Of a DNA stretch of 64,000 nt, positions 34,443-43,510 are shown in pieces. The notes below the pieces were generated by a model. It was given only the letters and a program-made list of their open reading frames with translations. It did no database searches and had not been told where the DNA came from. Source of the DNA: JBCDJG01 sp038748065 (GTDB lineage: Bacteria; Pseudomonadota; Gammaproteobacteria; Pseudomonadales; Halieaceae); assembly GCA_038748065.1 (NCBI GenBank), contig JBCDJG010000012.1:1-64000 (forward strand), written 5' to 3'. Made by a program: the position numbers and the translations under genes. The first letter of the stretch is position 1. Each line of letters opens with the position of its first letter.

Positions 34443-35384
34443 CTATTGGGGTGAGGTGCCTGAGGACCTTGCTACCTGCGGTGCGATGAAAAGCTTGCCC
34501 CAGGCGTAGCCCGCGGCGTAAATCGCAAGGGTGAAGCCCACGATGGGCAAGGCCAGCGGCATCATCCATTTGCGACTGGGGTCCTCGTCCATGGCCTGCC
34601 TGGCGCGATCCACCAACTTGCCCCAGCGCGAATCGCTGCGGTAGCTAGCACCGCTGGGGTCAGCAAAGTGGCTGGCCGTGCATACCGTATCCAAGCCCCG
34701 CTTGAAATGGCCGTAAAAGAATTGGCCCACCGTTTTCACGTTGGGGTGCAAGGAACGCGCGCGCGGGTTGCGAACCAGGGTAATGCCCTGGCGCCTCATC
34801 TCCACGGCGTGGATAAAGCACAGTGCGCGCTCAGAGGGCAGGTCGGTGATAAACGGCACCCGCGCCAGCGCTTCGCGCCGGAAGGCCACGTTGTTGAACA
34901 GGTAGCTGCGCGCGGTGCCGAGTTCTGTCTCGTTTGAGAAGCGCGGAAAGACGCGCGTCATCGACAGGGCGAGGGTAAACGGCCCTGTAATTTCGGTGCT
35001 GCACTCGCCCACCACAACCAGCACCTCTGGGTCGGCGAAGGGCCGCAGGATCTCCTCCAGCCACTGGGGCTCATAGATGCAATCGCAGTCGGCATAGACC
35101 AGCACCTCGCTCTCGCAATGTTCGGCCGCACGCACTTTGATCGCGTCATACACAAGACTTGCCCCGCAGTTAATCACCTCAAGCCAGGGGAAAGCTTTGC
35201 AGAGCCTCTCAAGCTGCTGCGGGCTAATATCCTCGGTGTTCATCAGCAGTACCCGGTCTGCGGTATCTAGGGACAGCGTCTGCGATTCCAGACGTTTCAG
35301 CATTTGGAAGAACTGATCCAGAGACACCTTGTCGAGATTGTCCATCTCGATGGCGAGGGTGAAGGTGGGTAGGGGGTGGCTCAA
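34443..35384 (-). CDS. Family 2 glycosyltransferase with C-terminal membrane anchor
   Basis: A 313-residue protein. The GT2-like core shows FTLAIEMDNLDKVSLDQFFQ, VLVYADCDCIYEPQWL (acidic donor site) and a long acceptor domain. A hydrophobic helix at ~275-295 (LALPIVGFTLAIYAAGYAWG) probably tethers it to the inner membrane. The gene stands alone between a lipoprotein gene and the ExeM-like gene, which is divergent from it across 239 bases. Confidence 0.82.
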   Translation of the reverse strand: MSHPLPTFTLAIEMDNLDKVSLDQFFQMLKRLESQTLSLDTADRVLLMNTEDISPQQLERLCKAFPWLEVINCGASLVYDAIKVRAAEHCESEVLVYADCDCIYEPQWLEEILRPFADPEVLVVVGECSTEITGPFTLALSMTRVFPRFSNETELGTARSYLFNNVAFRREALARVPFITDLPSERALCFIHAVEMRRQGITLVRNPRARSLHPNVKTVGQFFYGHFKRGLDTVCTASHFADPSGASYRSDSRWGKLVDRARQAMDEDPSRKWMMPLALPIVGFTLAIYAAGYAWGKLFIAPQVARSSGTSPQ

Positions 35385-35623
35385 AGTCTTGGCGATGACC
35401 TGGGCTTGCGACTGGCTCAGTGTATCTCAGTTTTCGTGAATTCGCTGCTCAACGGGGCATCGTTGCCAGTTCAGTCGGTGCTGTGATCGCCAAATGAAAA
35501 GTTCACAAATCCTACGTTTGAGCGCAACTTGGCCGTAGCAATCCCCCGTCATTCTCAGTCATCCGTAAGTCGCCACCCGGCGGAATATTTGACTAAGGCC
35601 AATGGCCCTTGGGGGAGTTCTTC

Positions 35624-38233
35624 ATGCTTAGTAATCCACGATTCCGGCATTCACCGATCGCTCTCGCGATCTTTGCACTGACTGCGGCAGCACGTGCGGA
35701 TATGATCAATGAGTTTCAGCCCAATCCTAATGGGGGCGACCCCTCCGTCGTGCCGGTTGAGCTCATTGGCACGCCTGGCGCCTCTTTTTCTGGCTGGCTG
35801 CTCTCGATTGAGAGCGACCTGGGCGATCCTGGCGTGGTCGATCGAGCCAGTGAGGTCAGCGGCACCTACGATAGTGAAGGGCTGCTTGTGGTGAACATCC
35901 CCGACTTGGAGAACCCATCGTTCACCTTGGTGCTCACCGATGCCTTCACCGGCAGTGTGGGTGGTACGGATATAGACGCCGACAATGACGGCGTTTTGGA
36001 CGACACCTCCAGTTTTGGCACAGTGCTGGACGCCATCGGTACTTCTGATACGACGGGCGAGCCCGTCTATGGCAGTGGGCTCGGTTTTATCGATTTTCCC
36101 TTCACCGGGGATGAGCCGCAATTGATGTTCCGCGATGGCGGCACGGGTGAATGGTATGCCATCAACGATCCCGATAACGGTGTAGCCATAGATGCGGCCG
36201 GTAACGCGCAACTCCTGGAAGACTTTGGCCCTGACGCGGCGCCGGGCGGTAACTTCGGCGATGTGAACCCCGAACTGGGCGCTGAGGACCCGATACTGCC
36301 GGTAGAGCCAGAGTGTGGCCTATCCGCGCTGACGCCGGTCTACGCTATTCAGGGTGCCGGGCATGTCTCGCCCCTGGTGCTCCCGCTGGCAACGACCACG
36401 GCGGATTTCTTTGCCGGTCTGCCTGACACGGGTTCTATCGCGGGCGATGCGGTAAGCACCTCGGGCATCGTCACCGCTGTCGACAGCAATGGCTTCTACC
36501 TGCAGGATCCCGATGGAGATGCCGATGACAGTACCTCGGACGGTATTTTTGTCTTCACAGGGAGCGCTCCCAGCGTGGATGTGGGTGACGAAGTTGAAGT
36601 GAATGGTGCAGCTGCCGAGTTCTTCCCCGGGAGCACGCAGTCGCGCAATCTACCCACTAGCCAGGTCGCTGCGGATACCGTGATCGTGTGCAGCAGCGAC
36701 AACGCACTGCCCGCGCCCGTCATTATTGGCAGCAGCGGACGCGTGCCGCCCGATCAATCCATTGATGACGATGCCTTCGCCCTGTTCGATCCGGCTGCAG
36801 ATGGCATTGATTTCTTCGAAAGCCTCGAAGGTATGCTGGTAACGGCTGAGGATGTGCTGGCCGTGACGGGTACCAACCGTTTTGGTGAGATCTTTGGGGT
36901 GGTCAATCAGGGTGTGGGCGCCTCGGGTCTTTCGTCACGCAAAACACTCAATATCGCGCCCGACGACTTCAACCCGGAGAAAGTACAAATCGACGAAGAT
37001 AGCGGCGTTTATGACTTCAGCTTCCCAAGCGTTGACGCCGGTGATCTGCTGGGTGATGTGACAGGCGTGGTCAGCTACGGTTTCGGCAACTTCGAGATTT
37101 TGCCGACTGCTGACTTCACCGCCAATATTTTGGATGCGGGCCTGGTTGGCGAAACCGGTACGCTGGTGCCAGGCTTTTCGACCCTGAGCGTTGCTTCTTA
37201 CAACGTCCTGAACCTGGACCCGAACGACGCTGACGGCGATGCGGATGTAGCCGACGGTCGTTTCACCGCCGTCGCTGAACACATCGTCACCAACCTGAAT
37301 ACGCCCGACATCATCGGGCTGCAAGAGGTACAGGACAACAGCGGCAGCGATAACGACGGTACTACTGCCGCCGACGTCACCCTGCAAACGCTGGTGGATG
37401 CCATCGCCCTGGCGGGTGGGCCGAGCTATAGCTTTATCGACAATACCTTCATTGGCGATGGCTTAAGCGGTGGCCAGCCGGGTGGCAACATTCGTACTGC
37501 CTTCCTGTACAACTCAGAACGCGTAGGGTTGGTCGATGGTTCGGTGCGCACCATCAGTGGGCAAGGGCCGGGCGAGGCCTTTGAGGGTGCGCGCCTGCCT
37601 TTGGCAGCGGTGTTTGAATTTAACCACCGCGACGTTCAGGTTATCGTCAATCATTTCTCTTCCAAGGGCGGTTCAGCGCCGATCCTGGGTATCGCGCAGG
37701 ACTTCACGTCACGGCAGGAGGATGTCTCGGTAAACGGCTCCCTCGATGAGCGCCAGCTGCAATCCGGCGCGGTGCAGGGCTTTGTCAGTGATCTACTTGT
37801 CAGCGACCCCAACGCTAATATCGTGGTGCTGGGTGATTTCAATGAGTTCGAGTTTATCTCGCCCGTGACTGGCTTGGAGGCAGCGGGGCTGGTGAACCAG
37901 ACCTTCGATCTAGCACCTGAGGAGCGCTACAGCTTCGCCTTTCAGGGTAACAGTCAGAGCCTTGATCATATCTTGCTCTCGGCAAGCCTGGATGCATCCG
38001 CCGCCTTTGAAGTGGTGCGCGTCAACTCGGAGTTTGCCGCATCCCCCTCCCGGGCCTCCGATCACGATCCGCTGGTGGCGGCCCTTGAGCTCCCCTTCCT
38101 CACGCCAACCAGTGTGAAAGACTGTCGCCGCGGCGGCTGGCGAGATCTGTACCGGGCCAATGGCACAGAATTCCGTAACTTCCGGCAGTGCCGTCGCTAC
38201 GTGTTCTTCCTGTTCTTGTTCGGTCAGCTCTAA
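35624..38233 (+). CDS. ExeM/NucH-like extracellular nuclease (endonuclease/exonuclease/phosphatase family)
   Basis: An 869-residue secreted protein. The ATG at 35624 follows a strong GGGGGAG site and starts a signal peptide ending near ARAD. An N-terminal lamin-tail-like domain (MINEFQPNPNGGD...) is followed by an OB-fold-like domain (~GIVTAVDSNGFYLQDPDGD). The catalytic EEP domain begins SVASYNVLNLDPND, with GLQEVQD, NHFSSKGG, VVLGDFNEFEF and SDHDPLVA as active-site motifs. Relatives degrade extracellular DNA in biofilms. The last 40 residues carry a DCRRGGWRDL, then FRNFRQCRRYV motif, a two-cysteine tail similar to the CKNGGW-FKNQGQC tails of other secreted proteins. A terminator follows. 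Confidence 0.92.
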   Translation: MLSNPRFRHSPIALAIFALTAAARADMINEFQPNPNGGDPSVVPVELIGTPGASFSGWLLSIESDLGDPGVVDRASEVSGTYDSEGLLVVNIPDLENPSFTLVLTDAFTGSVGGTDIDADNDGVLDDTSSFGTVLDAIGTSDTTGEPVYGSGLGFIDFPFTGDEPQLMFRDGGTGEWYAINDPDNGVAIDAAGNAQLLEDFGPDAAPGGNFGDVNPELGAEDPILPVEPECGLSALTPVYAIQGAGHVSPLVLPLATTTADFFAGLPDTGSIAGDAVSTSGIVTAVDSNGFYLQDPDGDADDSTSDGIFVFTGSAPSVDVGDEVEVNGAAAEFFPGSTQSRNLPTSQVAADTVIVCSSDNALPAPVIIGSSGRVPPDQSIDDDAFALFDPAADGIDFFESLEGMLVTAEDVLAVTGTNRFGEIFGVVNQGVGASGLSSRKTLNIAPDDFNPEKVQIDEDSGVYDFSFPSVDAGDLLGDVTGVVSYGFGNFEILPTADFTANILDAGLVGETGTLVPGFSTLSVASYNVLNLDPNDADGDADVADGRFTAVAEHIVTNLNTPDIIGLQEVQDNSGSDNDGTTAADVTLQTLVDAIALAGGPSYSFIDNTFIGDGLSGGQPGGNIRTAFLYNSERVGLVDGSVRTISGQGPGEAFEGARLPLAAVFEFNHRDVQVIVNHFSSKGGSAPILGIAQDFTSRQEDVSVNGSLDERQLQSGAVQGFVSDLLVSDPNANIVVLGDFNEFEFISPVTGLEAAGLVNQTFDLAPEERYSFAFQGNSQSLDHILLSASLDASAAFEVVRVNSEFAASPSRASDHDPLVAALELPFLTPTSVKDCRRGGWRDLYRANGTEFRNFRQCRRYVFFLFLFGQL

Positions 38234-38250
38234 GACCTGATAGCTAAGAG

Positions 38251-38277
38251 AACCGGGCCTTTGGCCCGGTTTTTTTT
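38251..38277 (+). terminator. Rho-independent terminator after the ExeM-like gene
   Basis: AACCGGGCC, a TTT loop and GGCCCGGTT form a perfect nine-base-pair stem followed by an uninterrupted T run. It lies 18 bases past the stop codon and ends the secreted-nuclease transcript before the SDR/type I secretion genes. Confidence 0.95.
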
Positions 38278-38397
38278 GACCTGGCCCAAGCGTCGCTCCG
38301 CGCAGCGACTAGACTTAAACGGGGCGGCACAGACCCGTAGGTTCGGCATCTGTTGGACGCTATGGTTGACCAGTGAAGTGGTGGCAGGAGATGGAGC

Positions 38398-39294
38398 TTG
38401 AGTGATAACAAAGAGCCCATAGTTTTGATTGGTGGTACCGGCCTGTTGGGCCCATCGACCGTCTCCGAGCTGGAGGACATGGGCAGAGAGGTCATCTGTG
38501 TCAACCGCTCTGGGGTTAACCCAAGTGGCGGCGATGCGGTGCGGGCTGATCGAGATTCCTTTGACGAACTCAAACGTGTATTCGGCCGTTTCGACAGCTT
38601 TACGTTAATCGATATGATCCCCTTTACGGCGCGACAGGCTGCCTTACTGACGGAAGCGTTGGCGGGTAAACAGCCGGCGTTCACGGCGGTTTCGAGTATC
38701 GATGTTTACCAAGCCTACAACGTATTGCACCGCCATGATGAAAGTGCCCATGCCGTGCAAGACACGCCGCTGTTTGAATATAGCGCACTGAGGGAGCGCC
38801 TGAGTTTTCAGGGTGTAGCTTACGATAAGCTCAACGTTGAGCGCATTTACAGCGCTTACTTTAACGGGGTTTCGGCGCTGCGTCTGCCAGCGATATACGG
38901 TTTGCCCGATACGAGCCGCGTTGAGAGGTACGTTGAGGCTTTGCGTCTCTCCAGTCATGTTGAATTGAATCCCGGCTATGCCCAATGGCGCTTCTCCCGT
39001 TCCCTCAACACCAACTGCGCCTATGCGATAGCGCTGGCGGCGGCGAGCAAGCGTGCAGGCGTCTATAACGTGGCAGAAGAAGAACACTACACCGAAGCGC
39101 AATGGTGCTCCTTGATCGCACAGCACATGGGCATTGAGCCAACGATCGTGCTCGATGAGGCCGAGCCTGTGCCGATGGGCATAGATACCCGGCAACACTG
39201 GATAGTAGACAGTGCAAAGATTCGCGAGGAGCTCGGGTTTACAGAGAAATATTGCATCCGGGAGGGCTTACAGGCCGCGGTAGAAGCGGCGTAG
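38398..39294 (+). CDS. NAD-dependent epimerase/dehydratase-like SDR protein
   Basis: A 298-residue extended SDR-like protein starting at TTG 38398. IVLIGGTGLLGPSTVSEL is the nucleotide-binding motif. VSSIDVYQ occupies the usual catalytic serine region, and a tyrosine/lysine pair occurs in VAYDKLNVER. It resembles short atypical epimerases of unknown substrate. It is 60 bases upstream of the ABC exporter on the same strand, so it may be transcribed with the secretion operon, but a link in function is not evident. Confidence 0.75.
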   Translation: MSDNKEPIVLIGGTGLLGPSTVSELEDMGREVICVNRSGVNPSGGDAVRADRDSFDELKRVFGRFDSFTLIDMIPFTARQAALLTEALAGKQPAFTAVSSIDVYQAYNVLHRHDESAHAVQDTPLFEYSALRERLSFQGVAYDKLNVERIYSAYFNGVSALRLPAIYGLPDTSRVERYVEALRLSSHVELNPGYAQWRFSRSLNTNCAYAIALAAASKRAGVYNVAEEEHYTEAQWCSLIAQHMGIEPTIVLDEAEPVPMGIDTRQHWIVDSAKIREELGFTEKYCIREGLQAAVEAA

Positions 39295-39354
39295 TTGATC
39301 TACTTTAGAGCCATTAGCTGAAACGGATCCATCCGATGTAGGCCAGATTCAGCC

Positions 39355-41577
39355 ATGATGCGCCACCGGGTGGAGCATCTCACTCAACTGAGCCAAGCTC
39401 CCCTTGCAGCACTTTCACAAGGATGTGAAATGGATAGCGGACTTCACGCGCTCGCCATGGCGGCGCGCTTACACCACCTGGCGGTTGAGCCGGGCCAATT
39501 GCAGCAGCGCTTTGCGCCAACGGAAGGTTCCTGCAGCGTTATAGATGTAGTGCGGGCCGCGCGAGCGATTGGTCTGAAGGCACAACGAGTGCGTCTAACG
39601 CCGGGTGAGCTATCCGCAGAACTGCTGCCGGCGCTGGCGCGCGACGGAGAGGGGCGCTTCCTTCTTCTCGCGCGTCAGCTGGCCGAGCCCGATTCTACGA
39701 CCTTTCTTGTTCAGCGCGCAGAAGCAAAATCCCCGGAGCGCGTAACGGCGCAGGACCTCGTAGACGCGGGTTGTGAGGAGCTGATTTTGCTCAGGCCAAA
39801 ACGCCGCCTGGGAGACGCCAGCCAGGGTTTTAATCTTCGGTGGTTCGTGCCCGCGCTGTACAAGTACCGGCGCTTGCTCGCAGAGGTGGTCGTTGCCTCT
39901 TTCTTCATCCAGATCTTTGCTCTGCTGACACCGCTCTTTTTCCAGGTGGTCATGGATAAAGTGCTGGTTCACCAGGGCTATACCACGCTGAATGTGCTGG
40001 CGATTGGCTTTGCTGCATTGCTGGTGTTTGAAGCGATTATCGGCGGGCTGCGGAGCTACGTCTTCAGCCACACAACGGCCCGTGTTGATGTAGAGCTGGG
40101 GGCAAGGCTCTTCTCCCATCTCGCCCGGCTGCCGTTGGCCTGGTTCGAAAATCGACAGGTAGGGCAGACGGTCGCAAGGGTTCACGAGCTCGATTCCCTG
40201 CGCCAGTTTCTCACGGGTTCTGCACTGACTCTGCTGGTGGATTTGAGCTTCACATTCATCTTTTTTGCGGTGCTCTGGTACTACAGCCCGTCGCTGACAT
40301 GGATCGTGGTGGCATCTCTGCCATGCTACGTGCTGCTGTCTGTCGCAATCACTCCGTCGCTGCGCCGGCGTATTGACGAGCGCTTCCGCGCCAGCGCCCG
40401 TAACCAGGCCTTCTTGACCGAGGCCGTGGGGGGCATCGAAACCCTGAAATCGCAGGCACTGGAGCCGCAGCTGCAGCGCCGCTGGGAGGATCAGCTAGCG
40501 GACCAGGTAGCATCGACCTTCCGGGCGCAAAATTTATCCAATATCGCAGGCCAGGGGGCTGGGCTCATCAGTAAGGCGACGACGCTGGGCATTATCTGGT
40601 GGGGCGCTCAGCTGGTGATCGCTGGCCAGCTCACCGTGGGGCAATTGGTGGCCTTTAACATGATCGCTGGCCGCATCAGCGGCCCGATCCTTAAGCTAGT
40701 GCAGCTGTGGCAAGAGCTACAGCAAGCGGGCCTGTCGCTGAGGCGGCTGGGGGATATCCTCAACGCACCGGCGGAGCCCAGCTTCAGTGCGGGACGCAGT
40801 GTGCCCGAGCGTATTAGCGGCGCCGTGCAGTTCGAGAAACTGCGTTTTCGCTATCAAACGGATGGCCCGATTGTTCTGGATAATTTGGACCTGACTGTGA
40901 AAGCGGGCGAGGTGGTTGGCCTGGTGGGGCGCTCCGGCTCTGGCAAGAGCACGCTGGCCAAACTGCTGCAGCGTTTATACGTTCCCGAAGCCGGGCACGT
41001 GCGGCTCGACGGTATGGACCTCGCGGTGCTGGACTCGCAATGGCTGCGACGGCAGGTGGGCGTCATACAGCAGGAAAGCGTGCTCTTCAGTCGCAGCGTG
41101 CGGGACAACATTGCCTTGAGTGAGCCGGGTGCACCCTTAGAGCGCGTGATGCGCTGCGCGAAGGCCGCCGGTGCTCACCGTTTTATTCTGGATTTGCCCA
41201 AGGGTTACGACACGGAGGTTGGTGAAAGAGGCTGTAACCTCTCCGGCGGCCAGCGCCAACGCATCGCTATCGCGCGGGCCTTACTCACAGACCCGGCCAT
41301 TCTCATTTTCGACGAAGCCACCAGTGCGCTGGACTACGAATCTGAACGCGTGATTCAGGAGAACATGGGCGCGATGGCCGCCGGGCGCACGGTCTTTATC
41401 ATCGCCCACCGCCTGTCCACGGTGCGGCACTGTGATCGTATCCTGGTGCTGGATGGTGGCAGGGTCCTGGAACAGGGTGAACACAGCGACTTGCTGGCGC
41501 AGGATGGTTACTACGCCAAGCTCTACAGCTACCAGAACCACAGCCCGGCTATTCGCCAGGTGGGGTCCGCCCGATGA
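39355..41577 (+). CDS. Type I secretion ABC exporter (HlyB-like) with inactive C39-like domain
   Basis: A 740-residue inner-membrane ATPase for one-step export of the RTX protein encoded downstream. Residues ~15-135 form a C39-peptidase-like domain in which the catalytic Cys is replaced (MDSGLHALAM), the form that binds rather than cleaves RTX substrates. About six membrane helices occupy ~165-440. The ATPase domain has Walker A GRSGSGKST, signature LSGGQRQR, Walker B ILIFDEATSALD and the H-loop IIAHRLST. It overlaps the HlyD gene by four bases. The outer-membrane TolC partner is not in this operon; the one at 51129-52664 belongs to another. Confidence 0.95.
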   Translation: MMRHRVEHLTQLSQAPLAALSQGCEMDSGLHALAMAARLHHLAVEPGQLQQRFAPTEGSCSVIDVVRAARAIGLKAQRVRLTPGELSAELLPALARDGEGRFLLLARQLAEPDSTTFLVQRAEAKSPERVTAQDLVDAGCEELILLRPKRRLGDASQGFNLRWFVPALYKYRRLLAEVVVASFFIQIFALLTPLFFQVVMDKVLVHQGYTTLNVLAIGFAALLVFEAIIGGLRSYVFSHTTARVDVELGARLFSHLARLPLAWFENRQVGQTVARVHELDSLRQFLTGSALTLLVDLSFTFIFFAVLWYYSPSLTWIVVASLPCYVLLSVAITPSLRRRIDERFRASARNQAFLTEAVGGIETLKSQALEPQLQRRWEDQLADQVASTFRAQNLSNIAGQGAGLISKATTLGIIWWGAQLVIAGQLTVGQLVAFNMIAGRISGPILKLVQLWQELQQAGLSLRRLGDILNAPAEPSFSAGRSVPERISGAVQFEKLRFRYQTDGPIVLDNLDLTVKAGEVVGLVGRSGSGKSTLAKLLQRLYVPEAGHVRLDGMDLAVLDSQWLRRQVGVIQQESVLFSRSVRDNIALSEPGAPLERVMRCAKAAGAHRFILDLPKGYDTEVGERGCNLSGGQRQRIAIARALLTDPAILIFDEATSALDYESERVIQENMGAMAAGRTVFIIAHRLSTVRHCDRILVLDGGRVLEQGEHSDLLAQDGYYAKLYSYQNHSPAIRQVGSAR

Positions 41578-42920
41578 GCAGTGCAAGGCCTGCTGTGGTC
41601 AGCCGAGAATTTCTGCCGGCTGCTCTTGAGGTGCAGCAAACGCCGCCATCGCCGACGGGCAGGTTGCTCCTTTGGCTGTTGCTGGCGCTGTTTATGGTTG
41701 GGCTTGTTTGGGCTTACTTTGGGCGTGTCGACATTGTGGTGACGGCGCCCGGGCGCGTTGTGCCCTTGGGCCAGGTGAAGCGCGTACAGGCGCCAGAGAC
41801 GGCTCGGGTGAAGGCCATTCTGGTGACAGAGGGCGAGCTAGTTAGTAAAGGCCAGCCTCTGGTAGAACTGGACGCGACTTATGCCGAGGCTGACCGCGGG
41901 CGCATTGCTGAGTCGCTGGAGAGTCTTGCCGAGCAGATTGCCTGGCGCAGCGCCTTGGAGGGCTGGCTGAGCCGAAGGACATCGGCTGAAACTCCGGACG
42001 CGTTTCTGGATACGTCAGCGATTGATGATCCGACCGAAGAAAGCCCTGCGCTCTATTTGCATCACCGCGCCTTGGCCACCGCCGAGCTGGAAGCGCTGGC
42101 CGGTGAGCTCGCAGTCAATGAAGCGCAACAGGGCTCTAACCGCGCAGAACAAACGCGTGTTCGCGATTCTCTGCAAGTGCTTAGCGAGCGCGTGGACAGC
42201 TACCGAAGCCTGATGGAGAAGCAATACGGCTCGCGCGTGCAGTACCTCGAGCTCCTGCAACAGCAGACAGATCTTGAGCGCAGCCTGCCTGTGTTGAAGC
42301 ATCAGCATCATCAGCTGGAAGAGAGCGCCCTTGCCTTGGACGCGCGCCTGCAGGCGGCTGCGGCACGCATTCGTGCAGACAACCTGCTGGCCTTGGAAAC
42401 ACTCTATGACGAGCGCGAACAGTATGAGCAGGAAATGCGCAAGGCGCGTCAACGTCAGCTGTTGCTCACGGTGGTGGCGCCCGTGTCGGGGGCCGTGCAA
42501 GAGCTTGCGGTGCACAGCGAGGGCGCGGTGCTAACGACGGCCGAAGACCTGATGAAGATTGTGCCTGATCGGGGCACGATGGAGGTTGAGGCCCTGCTGC
42601 CCAACCGGGATATCGGTTTTGTGAATGAAGGTCAGCGCGCACAGGTCAAGCTCGACACGTTTAACTTCACCAAGTACGGATTAATAGATGCGAAAGTGCT
42701 CGATATCAGCAATGATGCATTGGAGGACCCGCAGCAAGGCTGGGCCTACAAGCTGCGCCTGGAGCTCGAGACTGACGCCATCATGGTAGAGCAAAAGCGC
42801 GTACGCCTGAGCCCCGGCATGACGCTGACCGCCGAAATCAAAACGGGCCAGCGCCGCTTGATTGAGTTTTTCCTGTCGCCTCTGTTGAGGGCGCGGCAGG
42901 AGAGTTTTGGGGAGAGGTAG
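41574..42920 (+). CDS. Type I secretion membrane-fusion protein (HlyD-like)
   Basis: A 448-residue adaptor that bridges the ABC exporter to a TolC-type channel. One membrane helix at ~30-50 (LLLWLLLALFMVGLVWAYFG), a split lipoyl half (DIVVTAPGRVVPLGQVKRVQ), long coiled coils (~130-280) and the second lipoyl half with LTVVAPVSGAVQELAVHSEG follow in order. The C-terminal beta-barrel ends in MTLTAEIKTGQRRLIEFFLS, the usual HlyD end. ATGA overlap with the exporter gene. Confidence 0.94.
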   Translation: MSSARPAVVSREFLPAALEVQQTPPSPTGRLLLWLLLALFMVGLVWAYFGRVDIVVTAPGRVVPLGQVKRVQAPETARVKAILVTEGELVSKGQPLVELDATYAEADRGRIAESLESLAEQIAWRSALEGWLSRRTSAETPDAFLDTSAIDDPTEESPALYLHHRALATAELEALAGELAVNEAQQGSNRAEQTRVRDSLQVLSERVDSYRSLMEKQYGSRVQYLELLQQQTDLERSLPVLKHQHHQLEESALALDARLQAAAARIRADNLLALETLYDEREQYEQEMRKARQRQLLLTVVAPVSGAVQELAVHSEGAVLTTAEDLMKIVPDRGTMEVEALLPNRDIGFVNEGQRAQVKLDTFNFTKYGLIDAKVLDISNDALEDPQQGWAYKLRLELETDAIMVEQKRVRLSPGMTLTAEIKTGQRRLIEFFLSPLLRARQESFGER

Positions 42921-42928
42921 CAGCGGAG

Positions 42929-43510
42929 ATGTTCGAGCGCTTCAAGCAAAGCAAAGCCTACAGAGTCTACGTCGAATTTCCACAAGATTCCCATCGGGGT
43001 TGGTACGCGACAGAAAAGTTGGTTTTGATCTTCAGTCTCATTGCACTCTCTATCTTTTGCGAACCAGCATTTCGCAAGACGCCTGACTTCGAGGAACTAC
43101 GTGAAACGCGCGGAACCCTTGAGAAGATTGTTAAAGGGCGCAGAGCGACCCATATTCTTATCAGGGATGCGTTCACTGGAGACCTGCTTGCCTTTCCCAG
43201 CAGGTCCGGCAATTTCCCCGGCAGTCCATGGGATCCCAGACTCCGAGAGAGGATCATGGATGAGCAGGTAATCATCCGATGGCGATGGCATTGGCCGCCA
43301 CTCAGTTTCCCGTTGTTCCGTAAGGATGTTTGGGATGCTGAGTTTGATGGTCTTAGGCTCGTTAAGTTTGAAACGCTACAACGAAATCGAGAGCGCAATA
43401 ACCGGTCCTATAAAACTGCGTTCTTTGTGTCTCTGTTCTTTTTACTGCTCGTAGCAGTTATCCCATGGATAGCCTACAGCAATCATTATCCAGGGAGGGA
43501 TAAATCATGA
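42929..43510 (+). CDS. Small two-helix membrane protein within the RTX operon
   Basis: A 193-residue protein with one hydrophobic segment at ~28-45 and a second at ~165-187 (FFVSLFFLLLVAVIPWIAYS), and a ~110-residue soluble domain between them. I do not recognise the family. It lies between the HlyD gene (8-base gap) and the RTX gene (4-base overlap), so it is translated with both. Position suggests a chaperone, activator or immunity protein for the RTX product. No HlyC-type acyltransferase sequence is visible in it. Confidence 0.7.
   Translation: MFERFKQSKAYRVYVEFPQDSHRGWYATEKLVLIFSLIALSIFCEPAFRKTPDFEELRETRGTLEKIVKGRRATHILIRDAFTGDLLAFPSRSGNFPGSPWDPRLRERIMDEQVIIRWRWHWPPLSFPLFRKDVWDAEFDGLRLVKFETLQRNRERNNRSYKTAFFVSLFFLLLVAVIPWIAYSNHYPGRDKS

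Noticed and set aside
35385..35623. Possible riboswitch in the leader of the ExeM-like gene
   Set aside because: No conserved cyclic-di-GMP, cobalamin or other aptamer core could be recognised; only the strong ribosome-binding site is supported.
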